From contig NZ_JAKCPW010000003.1 of assembly GCF_021440085.1 (NCBI RefSeq), positions 62,001 to 126,000 on the forward strand: a stretch of DNA of 64,000 bases, in the 5' to 3' direction. The DNA is from Dyadobacter sp. CY261. Lineage in GTDB: Bacteria > Bacteroidota > Bacteroidia > Cytophagales > Spirosomataceae. Below are positions 10,028 to 18,642 of the stretch, piece by piece (within the stretch, counting starts at the first letter, position 1; every line of letters begins with the position of its first letter). The notes below the pieces were generated by a model, which saw only the letters and a program-made list of their open reading frames with translations, was not told where the DNA came from and did no database searches. Position numbers and translations under genes: made by a program.

Positions 10028-11059
10028 TTACTTACCCAGTTTCAGGCTGGAAAGTTTCTGAAATGCTTCTTTCTCCACCAGACGAATGTCCAGCATCATA
10101 TCTGCGATCTCTTCAAAATCTTTCTGTTCGGTGAGGCGGCCTTTGTAGACACCAGCCATTTTGATGGCGCTTGCACGCCACATGTCGCCGGCTTTGGTAA
10201 AATCTTCCGAAATATTGGCCAGCCGATCATCCTGCAAATAGGCCGCAGCCTCTTCCAGGAATGCCCCATAAAGGAAACGAAAACCGCCACCTCCCGTACC
10301 AATTTCCTCCTGCATTCGCACGATCTGGCCCAAATACAGACTTGCCCTACGCAAACCCAGCTTGTCGCGCCATTTGCGAACGTGGTTGGAGGTGTGGCGA
10401 ATGCCATTCACACCCGCAAAATTGCCCGGAATGCTGAGCATATCGCGCACATTGCGACGGATGCCGGCTGTTATCCCTTTACGGATCATCTCATCGGTGA
10501 TGGGTTTTATTTTTTCAGGAAAATAAATATGCCCCTTCGGTGCCAGTGGGCCTTGCGCGAAACGCACGCGGGAAAGGTCCTCTCTGGAAAGCGAGGTGAC
10601 ATCCTCCATCACCGGATCGCTAATCTGGTAGCGCCCTTCTTGCTCGCCGAAAACAATGAGGTTATGCGCGTTGAAATGGAAGCGGTATTCTTTGGGAAAA
10701 TAAGTGAGGTGAAAAACCCCCACCTGGCAGCCGACCGGCACGCCTTCCTTCACTTTCTGATCCAGGAATGCTTCCGCAGCGGCCGGGCTTGAAAATCTCT
10801 TGCGGGTTACCTCCACACCCAGCGACTTGCAGGTCCGTTTGAAAATGGCGCCAGGCATTGTCCGGAAGGAGATCGCCGGGCCATTATTGACCGTTAAAAA
10901 GGGTATTTGTATGTAAAACAGACCCGAACCCATGCCGAAAGCCAGCGGCTCGGTCATGAAATCAAGGCCGTGGTAGCGGAGCAATGCCGTGGTAACCCCA
11001 TTCTCGCAATGGGCGGTTTGTACATGGCGGAACTCATCCGTTTGACTGTCAATATTCAC
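10028..11059 (-). CDS. BtrH N-terminal domain protein, candidate cysteine acyltransferase
   Basis: A 343-residue cytoplasmic protein. The first half matches the BtrH_N family, papain-like enzymes of which BtrH moves an acyl group from a carrier protein to an amine in butirosin synthesis. Candidate catalytic residues are Cys18 (AHCENGVTTALL), His near 130 (FHFNAHNLIVFG) and Asp near 148 (QISDPVMED). The second half is helical and specific to this group. The start is a GTG at 11059, five bases from the upstream stop; no better ATG exists before the Cys. In this cluster it may join the carrier-bound aryl-polyene acid to the dialkylresorcinol as an ester. That reaction is my inference; the family assignment is fairly firm. 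Confidence 0.78.
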   Translation of the reverse strand: MNIDSQTDEFRHVQTAHCENGVTTALLRYHGLDFMTEPLAFGMGSGLFYIQIPFLTVNNGPAISFRTMPGAIFKRTCKSLGVEVTRKRFSSPAAAEAFLDQKVKEGVPVGCQVGVFHLTYFPKEYRFHFNAHNLIVFGEQEGRYQISDPVMEDVTSLSREDLSRVRFAQGPLAPKGHIYFPEKIKPITDEMIRKGITAGIRRNVRDMLSIPGNFAGVNGIRHTSNHVRKWRDKLGLRRASLYLGQIVRMQEEIGTGGGGFRFLYGAFLEEAAAYLQDDRLANISEDFTKAGDMWRASAIKMAGVYKGRLTEQKDFEEIADMMLDIRLVEKEAFQKLSSLKLGK

Positions 11060-11063
11060 TGGA

Positions 11064-11462
11064 TCAACCTTTAAAATTCCTTAATTCGCTCACAGTAATG
11101 TCGAAAGCCCTGGCATATTTTTCCAGTTTTCTCTCACTCAGACTTTTAAATACGGATGGCTTAAAATGTCGTTTGATAAAAAAAGGAAAGATACCCGTAT
11201 AACCCGAAAGGACTGGCAAATCCATCAGCCGTAGTTCCATAAAATAGTACACCGGGCTTTTTTCGCCGTTTGCGACTGCCTTTCTCGCATTTTCCACCCG
11301 CTCGTTGACCTCCTCCCAGGCACTGTCGAGCGCCTGCTTTTTCACCTCCCAACCCTTGCTCAATGCGGTTTCATATTTGCCGTCGCCGTTCTTGACGTAG
11401 CACACTTCCCGGGTAAATTGGTCGAGCGCGCCGGGGTCCTGCGGAAGATCTTCCTTCTTCAT
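11064..11462 (-). CDS. Hypothetical protein of the flexirubin cluster
   Basis: A 132-residue soluble, charged, mostly helical protein that I do not recognise. It has no signal peptide. A hydrophobic patch (ELRLMDLPVLSGYTGIFPFF, residues about 76-95) is too polar to be a clear membrane helix. The C-terminal stretch LEKYARAFDITVSELRNF resembles the last helices of an XRE-type helix-turn-helix, which would suggest DNA or protein binding, but the recognition helix is not obvious. It lies between darB and the BtrH-like gene, with only a four-base gap to the latter, so it belongs to the same transcript and probably the same pathway. Confidence 0.75.
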   Translation of the reverse strand: MKKEDLPQDPGALDQFTREVCYVKNGDGKYETALSKGWEVKKQALDSAWEEVNERVENARKAVANGEKSPVYYFMELRLMDLPVLSGYTGIFPFFIKRHFKPSVFKSLSERKLEKYARAFDITVSELRNFKG

Positions 11463-11517
11463 GTTAGGGCAGCTTTTGATGGTTTACAATTAGTGTCACA
11501 TCAGGCTTGACGCCCGG

Positions 11518-12660
11518 TCAGCACACAGTCAGCAGGCAGAACATGTATGAAAAGCGCGAGCTTTCAGGCACTGCGAGCAGTATTTTTTCGCCTTTTTTCA
11601 AAGCCCCGCTGTTGAATACCTCTTCGAGCATCATGTAAATGGACGCCGCACCTACGTTTCCTTTTGTCACAAGGTTAGTGTACCACTTCTCCTTGGGGAC
11701 AGGCATGCCGTTTTCTTTGAAGAATTCGTCGATCTTGCTTTCGAAGAAATAGCTGGATAAATGGGGCAAAAAGTAGCTCACATCATCCATTGTTATTCCC
11801 TTCGCAGCCATGATATCGCGGAGCTTGGCAAAACCCAATTTAACAATTTTTTCACCTAAAAGCTTTACATCCTGCTTGATACTAAAAATAGAATGCTCCT
11901 GGATTTCTTCTGCGGTGAAGTCTTTATAGCTTTTCAATGTACCGTTTTCCAGCTTATCGGCACCCATATACATGCATGCCTCCGCTTCGTTGGCATACGA
12001 GCAGCCTTCTATCCAGTCTATTTTCAGGGAAATCCCTTCTTTATTTGGAGCCGATTCCACCAGAAACGCGCCTGCACCATCGGAAAGCATCCAGCGCAAA
12101 AAATCTTTTTCAAATGCCAGGAAAGGATTTTTCTCCAACTTGACCAGCTGCTGTATCTCGTCTTCGAACTGGTCCGACCGGAGAACCGACGACAACCGCT
12201 CGGAAGCGCAGGAAACCGCTTTTTGCTTCTCCCCGAGCTTCACCGACATGTAGGCATATTTGAATGCGTGCATTCCCGCGCAGCACACACCAGAGGGTGA
12301 TACCACTTCGATCGGCCCGCTTTCGGGCAGGTGACCATGCACCATCGATCCGTGGGAAGGCATCAGTTGATCCGGGCTGGAAGTCGCGCAGCTCAGCAGG
12401 TCCATTTCACCAATTTCGCCCGGGTTATTTTTAAACAGGTTTTTGATTGCAAGTCCAGCCATCTCCGCATTGGTGTGCGTAACAGTGCCGTCTTTCTGCA
12501 ATGCGTAATATCTGTTTTTAATCCCGTTATTGCGCAGAACGATGGCTTTTGACTTGGATGGTTTTCCGTTGATGTATCCTAAATATTCTTCCATTTCCTC
12601 ATTGGAAACGGATTCATTCGGTAAAAACTTGGCAATCCTGGTAATATATGCTTCTGACAT
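11518..12660 (-). CDS. darB: DarB-like beta-ketosynthase (FabH-type) for dialkylresorcinol formation
   Basis: A 380-residue KAS III-like enzyme of the StlD/DarB group, which condenses beta-ketoacyl units into a cyclohexanedione that DarA then aromatises. The Cys-His-Asn set is present: Cys in SGVCCAGMHAF near residue 126, His in YFLPHLSSYFF near 298 and Asn in KGNVGAASIYM near 333. The ATG at 12660 is preferred over an upstream ATG eight codons earlier because it overlaps the stop of darA by one base (TAATG), the usual sign of translational coupling. It is part of the flexirubin cluster, where the product would be the resorcinol half of the pigment. Confidence 0.87.
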   Translation of the reverse strand: MSEAYITRIAKFLPNESVSNEEMEEYLGYINGKPSKSKAIVLRNNGIKNRYYALQKDGTVTHTNAEMAGLAIKNLFKNNPGEIGEMDLLSCATSSPDQLMPSHGSMVHGHLPESGPIEVVSPSGVCCAGMHAFKYAYMSVKLGEKQKAVSCASERLSSVLRSDQFEDEIQQLVKLEKNPFLAFEKDFLRWMLSDGAGAFLVESAPNKEGISLKIDWIEGCSYANEAEACMYMGADKLENGTLKSYKDFTAEEIQEHSIFSIKQDVKLLGEKIVKLGFAKLRDIMAAKGITMDDVSYFLPHLSSYFFESKIDEFFKENGMPVPKEKWYTNLVTKGNVGAASIYMMLEEVFNSGALKKGEKILLAVPESSRFSYMFCLLTVC

Positions 12661-13571
12661 TATGATTTGGTTTCTACACCACAAAAGTATTCTTTTTTCT
12701 TCTTAATCGCATTGGACGCCAACGGGGCGATCAGCAGCCTGTATGCAGTTACGAGCACCGGTGCCACCATAAAAAGTGCCACCAGCAGGTAATATTTGAA
12801 AAACCCAACCAGCCTTTTCCGCTTCTCGGGCGTGGTGCCTTTCGTCTTGATCAGGTTAGCCCAGATCCTGAAAAGCTTCTTGGCCCGCCCTTCGATGAAC
12901 AGGATGTCGGTGGGTATGGTAATCAGGCCCGTGGCCATAATTTCTTTTTGCAAACCGCCGTACTGCTGGTTATCATAAGCTTTTTTTACAATTGCTCCAA
13001 AACGGGAGGCGCTTCGAATGTCGTCATCGCTCACGCCCGGCTTTGGGAAAATGCCCCATTTCTTGTCTTTGCGGCCGGTTAACATCCAATGCAGGATTGT
13101 TACCGCGCTGACCAGGTTCGAAACGCGGTCCATCAGCGGGATATTGCCCACCAGCTTGCCACCGGCATCGGCGATCAGCTTTTTAATACTTTCCTGCGAA
13201 TTGAGCCACATATTCCGGCCACCGATCACGGTTACTACCGGCGTCTCCCGAACCCTTAGTTTAAACTCAGGACTTTTAAGCAGCGAAGTAATAGGCAGTG
13301 AGGGCGACAGAAACCACGGCTGATAACCAAGCACGATCAGCTCGTATTTTTCGGCACCAAAGTGCAATGGTTGCAACTCGATCGTGTCTTCCTGCACGCA
13401 TTCGGGCATCTTGTCGAAAAATTCATCGCTTGTCCAGGGAAAGACAAAGGGCTTTGCCGGAAAAATGACCAGTCGCTCTACGGTCTCAGGCTCGAATGGA
13501 ATCAGGAACTGATCGATAATTTCATTTAACTGACCTGACTGAGAGTAGTTTACGACTAAGATGTTTTTCAT
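12660..13571 (-). CDS. darA: DarA-like dialkylresorcinol condensing enzyme
   Basis: A 303-residue protein of the DarA family, which partners DarB to give 2,5-dialkylresorcinols, the alcohol part of flexirubins. The N-terminus is flavodoxin-like (NILVVNYSQSGQLNEII, with the Ser-Gln-Ser-Gly loop near residues 10-14), suggesting FMN use. A hydrophobic segment near residues 255-285 (KYYLLVALFMVAPVLVTAYRLL) suggests that the C-terminus is membrane-associated. Its stop overlaps the darB start by one base. The pair is the best marker that this cluster makes a dialkylresorcinol. Confidence 0.85.
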   Translation of the reverse strand: MKNILVVNYSQSGQLNEIIDQFLIPFEPETVERLVIFPAKPFVFPWTSDEFFDKMPECVQEDTIELQPLHFGAEKYELIVLGYQPWFLSPSLPITSLLKSPEFKLRVRETPVVTVIGGRNMWLNSQESIKKLIADAGGKLVGNIPLMDRVSNLVSAVTILHWMLTGRKDKKWGIFPKPGVSDDDIRSASRFGAIVKKAYDNQQYGGLQKEIMATGLITIPTDILFIEGRAKKLFRIWANLIKTKGTTPEKRKRLVGFFKYYLLVALFMVAPVLVTAYRLLIAPLASNAIKKKKEYFCGVETKS

Positions 13572-13598
13572 TGATCGGCAAATCCTGTTAATGCATTC

Positions 13599-14081
13599 CT
13601 ATTTAAGATCCGATTCCTTCAACACTTTCGAATCCTTCGCATAATCGGTGATGACGGTTTTCAAATTAGCGTCCAGCTTTGCGAAGCCAGAAACGATCGC
13701 CTCTTTGTCGGCATCGATTTCCTTATTATATTTCAAAATTCCCGGTGCATGCTCCTGTATCGTAAGACGCAAAAAACGGAACTCGGTATTGTCAGGATTG
13801 CTTTTGATCTCCTCTTCGAGCAAATGTGCGCCCTTTTTGAAGGTCTTCACCTTCCCTCCTACGCCTTTCACATAGCCGGCCTTTTTCATCGTTAGAGCCC
13901 CTTTATAAGCATTCACCTTGGATGTGGCCCTTTCGCTCTCGAGCGTCGCGAGCAGTTTGTCGATGGATTCCTCCTCGCCGCTCGACAGGGCCTTGTAATA
14001 GGCGCCTTTGTCAACCTGCGCATTGGCAGCCACCGCCGTTACAAGCAAATAGGCCATGCCAACTGTGATAAACCACTTCAT
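13599..14081 (-). CDS. Secreted helical protein of the flexirubin cluster
   Basis: A 160-residue protein with a signal peptide (residues 1 to about 20, ending TAVAANA before QVDKGAYY), followed by a lysine- and glutamate-rich helical domain. No known family was recognised. A TTG at 14090 would add three residues; the ATG at 14081 gives a regular signal sequence and is preferred. It lies between the methyltransferase and darA genes with gaps under 50 bases, so it is probably co-transcribed. A periplasmic role in pigment transport or anchoring is a guess from context only. Confidence 0.75.
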   Translation of the reverse strand: MKWFITVGMAYLLVTAVAANAQVDKGAYYKALSSGEEESIDKLLATLESERATSKVNAYKGALTMKKAGYVKGVGGKVKTFKKGAHLLEEEIKSNPDNTEFRFLRLTIQEHAPGILKYNKEIDADKEAIVSGFAKLDANLKTVITDYAKDSKVLKESDLK

Positions 14082-14124
14082 AACAATCAATATTTACGTA
14101 TTCCGAATGAAAAAGGATGTGGCA

Positions 14125-15183
14125 CTATGCCTTTTTCCTGCATTCCAGAATCGTATGATAACTGTCGCCGATCAGCGGATAAGTCTCAACGACTTCAAAC
14201 CCAGCCTGGCAAACCAATTCTTTCATCACCTCGATTCTGTACATTTTGCTGTTGCCATTGGCCATGATTGTAAAATACAAAGATGTAGCCACCAGACTAT
14301 AATGTGCAGCAGGATAATTCTGGTTATCAAAAAATGGTTCCAGAATGTACAAAGTGGTGTTTTCAGAAGCCGCCTGAAAGGCATTTTCAAGGATTGCCAC
14401 GATTTGCTCTTTGGAAAAACAATCCAGAAACTGGCTCATCCAGATCACATCGGCGCCTTGGGGGATTTTTTGTGTTGTATCAAGAAGGTCGATCGCATGA
14501 AAATCGATGCGGTCGAGCAGGCCGCGTTCGGTTGCATTGGCCTTTGCTACATTGAGCTGGACCGGCAGATCGAGTATTTTAATACTCACTTCCGGATCAT
14601 AATCACAGCATGCGAATGACCATTTACCGGTATTTCCTCCGATATCGAAGAGCGTTTTAGGCTTTTTAGCAAACACAATTTTCAGTGCGTCGGGAAACGC
14701 ATTGTCGGAGTAATAGTGGTCGAATTCAAACCACGCAGTTTTGGCAGGCTCAGGCAGGATGGAAAGGCCCTCATAGATAGTTGGCCACTTACCGAGCTCT
14801 TTGAGGCCTTCGGGCCTGCCGTTGACGATACTTTCAGTCATGTGGCTGGCGCCCAGGTAGCAAACATCCTTCATGAAGTTCATATTCACGCGGGTCATTT
14901 CGTCCTTCAAAAGGAAGAAACCGATCTTGCTGATCTTGACAACCTCATTTTCTATCTCCACCACGCCCAGGATTTCGGCCGCTTCAAGCAGCAAGGTCAC
15001 ACCGTATTCGGAAACATTCACACTTTCGATGATGTTGGTAATGCTTACGCCCTTACGGTTTTCGCTGATATACTGTAAAATGCCCAGGTCTCTGAGCGCT
15101 ACCACCGATTGAAAATACATCGGGCCAAACGCTATTTTTTGTGCTTCATACTTGGCTTCGATAGCCGACAATTCCTTTTTCAT
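14125..15183 (-). CDS. SAM-dependent O-methyltransferase-like protein
   Basis: A 352-residue class I methyltransferase of the plant-type or hydroxyneurosporene O-methyltransferase layout: an N-terminal winged-helix dimerisation region (ALRDLGILQYI..., residues about 28-95), then a Rossmann domain with the SAM-binding loop FDIGGNTGKWSF near residue 180 and the acidic ILDLPVQL strand end near 203. The loop is DIGGNTG rather than the more common DVGGGxG. Flexirubins often carry an O-methylated aryl ring, so methylation of a phenolic hydroxyl is the likely job; the substrate is inferred from the cluster. Its ATG overlaps the stop of the upstream YdcF gene by four bases (ATGA). Confidence 0.83.
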   Translation of the reverse strand: MKKELSAIEAKYEAQKIAFGPMYFQSVVALRDLGILQYISENRKGVSITNIIESVNVSEYGVTLLLEAAEILGVVEIENEVVKISKIGFFLLKDEMTRVNMNFMKDVCYLGASHMTESIVNGRPEGLKELGKWPTIYEGLSILPEPAKTAWFEFDHYYSDNAFPDALKIVFAKKPKTLFDIGGNTGKWSFACCDYDPEVSIKILDLPVQLNVAKANATERGLLDRIDFHAIDLLDTTQKIPQGADVIWMSQFLDCFSKEQIVAILENAFQAASENTTLYILEPFFDNQNYPAAHYSLVATSLYFTIMANGNSKMYRIEVMKELVCQAGFEVVETYPLIGDSYHTILECRKKA

Positions 15184-15920
15184 TGTACGCTTTTATTGTT
15201 CCTGGATTGCTGGGAAGAGGGTATCATCCGATCCTTGTATTTCCTTCTGTATTTTGCTTTTTTTAAATCTTCTTCGTGCCAAACGATGTACTTGCCCATC
15301 GTGCCGCGGAAACGTTTGAAAAAACCTTCCTGATCCGATAACTTCACAAAACCTTCTTTTACCATCGCATCGCTATGGTCGGCTTTGGGTTCATAAACGT
15401 TGATAATCTTCACTGTATCGATCACAGTCGGCAACAGGCCAATCGGCAGCTCAAATTTCTTGATGAACTTGCGCATATAGCTCGTCTGGATGGGATCGGT
15501 AGAAAGGGCTATTTTTGAAAAGCCCTTGTCTTTTGCAAGGCGATAGGAATAATAGACGTTCTCCGTGCTGTGCTGGGCTTTTTCTTCGGTAAACAAATGC
15601 TCGCGCGGCACGCCTAACGCTTCGGCGTAGTTGGCCATTACCCGGCTTTCGATATAAGGAGTGGCCACTGCGCTGCCTGAGAAGATGATATTTTTGGTAT
15701 ACCCTTTGGAATACAGATAATAGGCCCAATGGATACGGAGCTGAAGCACCATATCCCATTTCTCACCATTATAAGGGAACCCCGGTACGATGATCGCATC
15801 ATAGGGCGCTTCCTTGGCACCTTTTGTGAAAGCCTTCGCCGCTGAACGGTAAAGCATCTTACCGCAACCGCTAAAGAGCAGGCATATGATCAGCAGAAAA
15901 AACGAATTGGCTATGCGCAC
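15180..15920 (-). CDS. YdcF/SanA-type DUF218 lipoprotein
   Basis: A 246-residue protein with a lipoprotein signal (LLIICLLFSGCGK; Cys at the lipobox) and a DUF218 domain of the ElyC/SanA/YdcF group: YDAIIVPGFPYNG, NIIFSGSAVATPYIES, EKAQHSTENVYYS and ALSTDPIQTSYM are the ordered family blocks. Proteins of this group act in the envelope and are linked to peptidoglycan or undecaprenyl-phosphate processes, but the reaction is not settled. The start is a GTG at 15920, because an in-frame stop lies three codons upstream and no ATG fits. It is coupled to the methyltransferase gene by a four-base overlap. An inverted repeat lies 27-74 bases upstream. Confidence 0.82.
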   Translation of the reverse strand: MRIANSFFLLIICLLFSGCGKMLYRSAAKAFTKGAKEAPYDAIIVPGFPYNGEKWDMVLQLRIHWAYYLYSKGYTKNIIFSGSAVATPYIESRVMANYAEALGVPREHLFTEEKAQHSTENVYYSYRLAKDKGFSKIALSTDPIQTSYMRKFIKKFELPIGLLPTVIDTVKIINVYEPKADHSDAMVKEGFVKLSDQEGFFKRFRGTMGKYIVWHEEDLKKAKYRRKYKDRMIPSSQQSRNNKSVQ

Positions 15921-15946
15921 GATAATGGATTAGCGGGTTTTAAACA

Positions 15947-15994
15947 GTAAGCTGTGAACGTTCACCAAACTCAGGCAAACAGATCACAGCTTAC
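15947..15994. repeat. 11-bp inverted repeat with nested 12-bp palindrome
   Basis: GTAAGCTGTGA (15947-15957) and its exact complement TCACAGCTTAC (15984-15994) are separated by 26 bases. The left arm also starts a perfect 12-bp palindrome, GTGAACGTTCAC (15954-15965). The element lies in the 138-base gap between two minus-strand genes, just upstream of the YdcF gene. It may be an operator, a leader hairpin or a weak terminator; no long T-run follows. Confidence 0.6.
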
Positions 15995-16058
15995 AAAAGA
16001 ATGATATGGTATCGGTATTCAATCTGAGCTTTAAAAATAAGCAATTCTATTTACTTTA

Positions 16059-16691
16059 TTAACCTTTGAATAATTTGCTCCACTTCTTGTAAAGGCTTTT
16101 GTCGATTTCCTGGTTGATTTTGTAAACACCTCCGGCCCAGTAGTTACGGAATCCGAAACCGCCTGCCTTGCCTTCCACTTTCTCGGTATGGATCACCTTT
16201 TTAGTTGCCAGGTCGATGAATGTAACCCATACGATCAGCTTTTCAGCATTTTTGTTGAGGCTTTCCACCACGTACACCACACCGATGCCGTCCTTTTCAC
16301 TCAACGAATATTTGGAAACGGATTTTTTTACCTGGTCTTCGGTCATGCTGTATTCGTCTTCGGTCAGGTTCTTTTCCACATTCACCGACTTATTCAGCTT
16401 GACCATGTCTTCCACCTTCGACTTATACTGGTCGTCTTTGAGGTTAAATGCTTTTTGCAGAGAAAATTTCTTCGGTTCTAGCTCGATCAGGTTGTTCCAG
16501 CTTACAATGTGCTGATTTTGAATTGCCTGAGCGTCTGTAAAGCCTGCTTTGCCAATGTATTTGGCCTGCGTAAAGTCAAGACCCAGGAAAACCAGCTTGC
16601 TTTTACCGGAAAACAGGTCGGCCATCGTGTTATCAGCGGAGGCAACAGCGGCTTGAAACACCACCAATGCAATGAGTAACAATTTTTTCAT
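16059..16691 (-). CDS. Secreted hypothetical protein of the flexirubin cluster
   Basis: A 210-residue protein with a signal peptide (MKKLLLIALVVFQAAVASA, cut before DNTMADLF). The mature part has an alternating strand pattern and ends with a Gly/aromatic stretch (KAGGFGFRNYWAGGVYKINQEI) before a basic tail. No family was recognised. It follows another secreted unknown at 16719 with a 27-base gap, and the two have similar lengths, so they may act together in the periplasm. The following 138 bases hold the inverted repeat upstream of the YdcF gene. Confidence 0.75.
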   Translation of the reverse strand: MKKLLLIALVVFQAAVASADNTMADLFSGKSKLVFLGLDFTQAKYIGKAGFTDAQAIQNQHIVSWNNLIELEPKKFSLQKAFNLKDDQYKSKVEDMVKLNKSVNVEKNLTEDEYSMTEDQVKKSVSKYSLSEKDGIGVVYVVESLNKNAEKLIVWVTFIDLATKKVIHTEKVEGKAGGFGFRNYWAGGVYKINQEIDKSLYKKWSKLFKG

Positions 16692-16718
16692 AACGGAAGT
16701 AATTGGGAACGGTTGATT

Positions 16719-17333
16719 TTATTTCAGTTTTTTATCCAGAAACGCCGCCAGGGATTTGCCGGCCTTAGCATAAGACTCCGCGATCCGCACGCCGGTGTCG
16801 AAGTCAAAACCTCCAAACTGGCCGCCCGGAACATTTCTCATTCCGATTTCAGCTATTTTACTGGATTTATTGGCCGATTCTACCAGATCGATTTCGTAAT
16901 CCACATAAGCATTCTTGCGCATCACGCCTACGTTGAAGCCCGGTTCTATAAATTTAGTCTTTACGATCAGGGTATACTGTGCATCCGGGCGGGCCTTCAC
17001 GGCTGTGATGCCTTTATCTTCCAAACCCTTGTTAAAGAGCTCTTCGAACTTGGGCTCGTAACGGGCCTTACGGTCCTCAACCCAGGCTTTTTTCCAACTA
17101 TCGCCTTTACCGGCTTCCTTGGCATTGTACTCGGCGGATTTCTTATCGAGGTACTCCTGCTCGGTGGCAAATTTACCTACCCCGAACTCGGAATAATCGT
17201 ACTCCACATTCACGGTTTTCTGACCTGCCAACACGCTGACATCGCCCGAACGGAGCTCTACCCGCTGAGCAAGGGATGCGTCTGCGGCGAGGAAGGTAAT
17301 GGCCATTGCTGACGCGTAAATGAACTTTTTCAT
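16719..17333 (-). CDS. Secreted hypothetical protein of the flexirubin cluster
   Basis: A 204-residue protein with a clear signal peptide (MKKFIYASAMAITFLAADASLA, cut before QRVELRSG). The mature region combines charged helices (about 60-110) with strands, including ARPDAQYTLIVKTKFIEPGFNVG near 125-145, a pattern seen in small periplasmic or outer-membrane-associated proteins; a distant likeness to DUF4410-type proteins is possible but unproven. It lies between the adenylate-forming enzyme and the second secreted unknown, with gaps of about 30 bases, so all are likely on one transcript. Confidence 0.75.
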   Translation of the reverse strand: MKKFIYASAMAITFLAADASLAQRVELRSGDVSVLAGQKTVNVEYDYSEFGVGKFATEQEYLDKKSAEYNAKEAGKGDSWKKAWVEDRKARYEPKFEELFNKGLEDKGITAVKARPDAQYTLIVKTKFIEPGFNVGVMRKNAYVDYEIDLVESANKSSKIAEIGMRNVPGGQFGGFDFDTGVRIAESYAKAGKSLAAFLDKKLK

Positions 17334-17367
17334 GATATGGTTTCTATTTTAAATGGTAACAGAGGCG

Positions 17368-18618
17368 TCAAATATAGATCAATTTTTCAGGTTTGCGTTT
17401 CTCCTGTTTGTAGATGCGGAAAGTTAGTTCTTCAGCGGTTACGAAAGTTAATACAGGCGAAACACGAAGCCTGGATTTGAACAGTGAATGCATGTTTTCC
17501 TTGAAGGTCGAGCTCTGAAGCTGCATAGGCAGCACCACGGTGATTTCATCATTTCCAAACTCGTTTTTAGATACGACAACCTGGTACAAATCGATCTCTT
17601 TGACAGCGTCGAGCACGTCAAATAATGCCGGCGGAAATATGGTCGTGCCTTTGAATTTGATCATTTGCTGCTTGCGCCCCACCACCGGCCCCAGGCGCGG
17701 GCTCGTCCGCCCGCACACGCAAGGCTCGTAGTATACATGACAAAGGTCGCCTGTTTTATAGCGTAGCAGCGGCACGCCCTCTACACCGAGTGTTGTCACC
17801 ACCACCTCACCCAGCTCGCCGTCTTTTACCGCATTACCTTCGTCATCGACGACTTCCAGGATCAGCAGATCGGGGTTCAAATGGCCGCCTTTGCCTTCTC
17901 CGCACTCAGTGAAAGCAGCGCCCATTTCAGTAGAAGCATAGGTTGAGTAAAGCTTGACATCCCATTGCCCGGTAATGCGCTTTCCTAATTCATTGAGCGT
18001 AAAATCCGGGTTACGGATCGGCTCGCCAATACAGATGATGGATTTGATACTCGACGAGCGGTAGTCGATCTCGTTGACAATGGCGTAATCGATCAGTCGT
18101 GGGATAAATGATGGGATCGCGATAATAACGGTCGGCGAAAACCGCTGGATCGACTCCCATTGCAGATACGGCGCTCCCGGGCCGACCCGGATCATCCCCG
18201 CACCCATTTTACGTGCACCCATCCAATAGGCCAGACCGGCCATAAAACGGCGATCGATGGTGGTCATAAGCTGGTAAATGTCGTTTTCTGTGCCACCAGC
18301 GCATTGAAACGACTGTGCTTCATTTATCGCGAGTCTTTCTACGTCAGCATCGGTGAGGTAAAAGGCCACCGGGTCACTGAGAGTGCCCGATGTGGTCACA
18401 AAGTCGGTAATGCGGCTTTTGGGCACACATAGGAAATCGTCGTTGTATCGGGCGAGATCGTCTTTGGTCGTAAATGGTAATCGCGCAAGGTCGGAGACGG
18501 ACTTGATTGCATCGACGTTGATGTTATGCTCGCGAAAAACCCGCTTATAGTAATTGGAATAGTTGGAAACGTGCAATAATAGCTGCTGCAACGCGGGTTG
18601 CTGTGTTTCGGCTCTCAT
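17368..18618 (-). CDS. PaaK-like adenylate-forming enzyme (acid activation)
   Basis: A 416-residue member of the adenylate-forming superfamily, closest in layout to phenylacetate-CoA ligase (usually about 430 residues). Visible blocks are the nucleotide loop DFVTTSGTLSDPVAF near residue 92, YASTEMGAAFTECG near 226, the motif GELGEVVVTTLG with PLLRYKTGDL near 270-293, and GRKQQMIKFKGTTIFP near 320. The first loop is TSGTLSDP rather than the usual SSGTTGxP, which may reflect a carrier-protein-loading variant. In flexirubin synthesis an arylacid such as a cinnamate must be activated, and this enzyme is the only candidate in the window. It follows the C45 acyltransferase gene with a 24-base gap. 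Confidence 0.82.
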   Translation of the reverse strand: MRAETQQPALQQLLLHVSNYSNYYKRVFREHNINVDAIKSVSDLARLPFTTKDDLARYNDDFLCVPKSRITDFVTTSGTLSDPVAFYLTDADVERLAINEAQSFQCAGGTENDIYQLMTTIDRRFMAGLAYWMGARKMGAGMIRVGPGAPYLQWESIQRFSPTVIIAIPSFIPRLIDYAIVNEIDYRSSSIKSIICIGEPIRNPDFTLNELGKRITGQWDVKLYSTYASTEMGAAFTECGEGKGGHLNPDLLILEVVDDEGNAVKDGELGEVVVTTLGVEGVPLLRYKTGDLCHVYYEPCVCGRTSPRLGPVVGRKQQMIKFKGTTIFPPALFDVLDAVKEIDLYQVVVSKNEFGNDEITVVLPMQLQSSTFKENMHSLFKSRLRVSPVLTFVTAEELTFRIYKQEKRKPEKLIYI

Positions 18619-18642
18619 GGCAATTATATTAGTATGGAAAAG

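Noticed and set aside
17368..18618. Housekeeping phenylacetate-CoA ligase for phenylacetate breakdown
   Set aside because: No other paa genes are nearby, and the gene lies in a tight run with darA and darB, so a pigment-acid activation role fits better.
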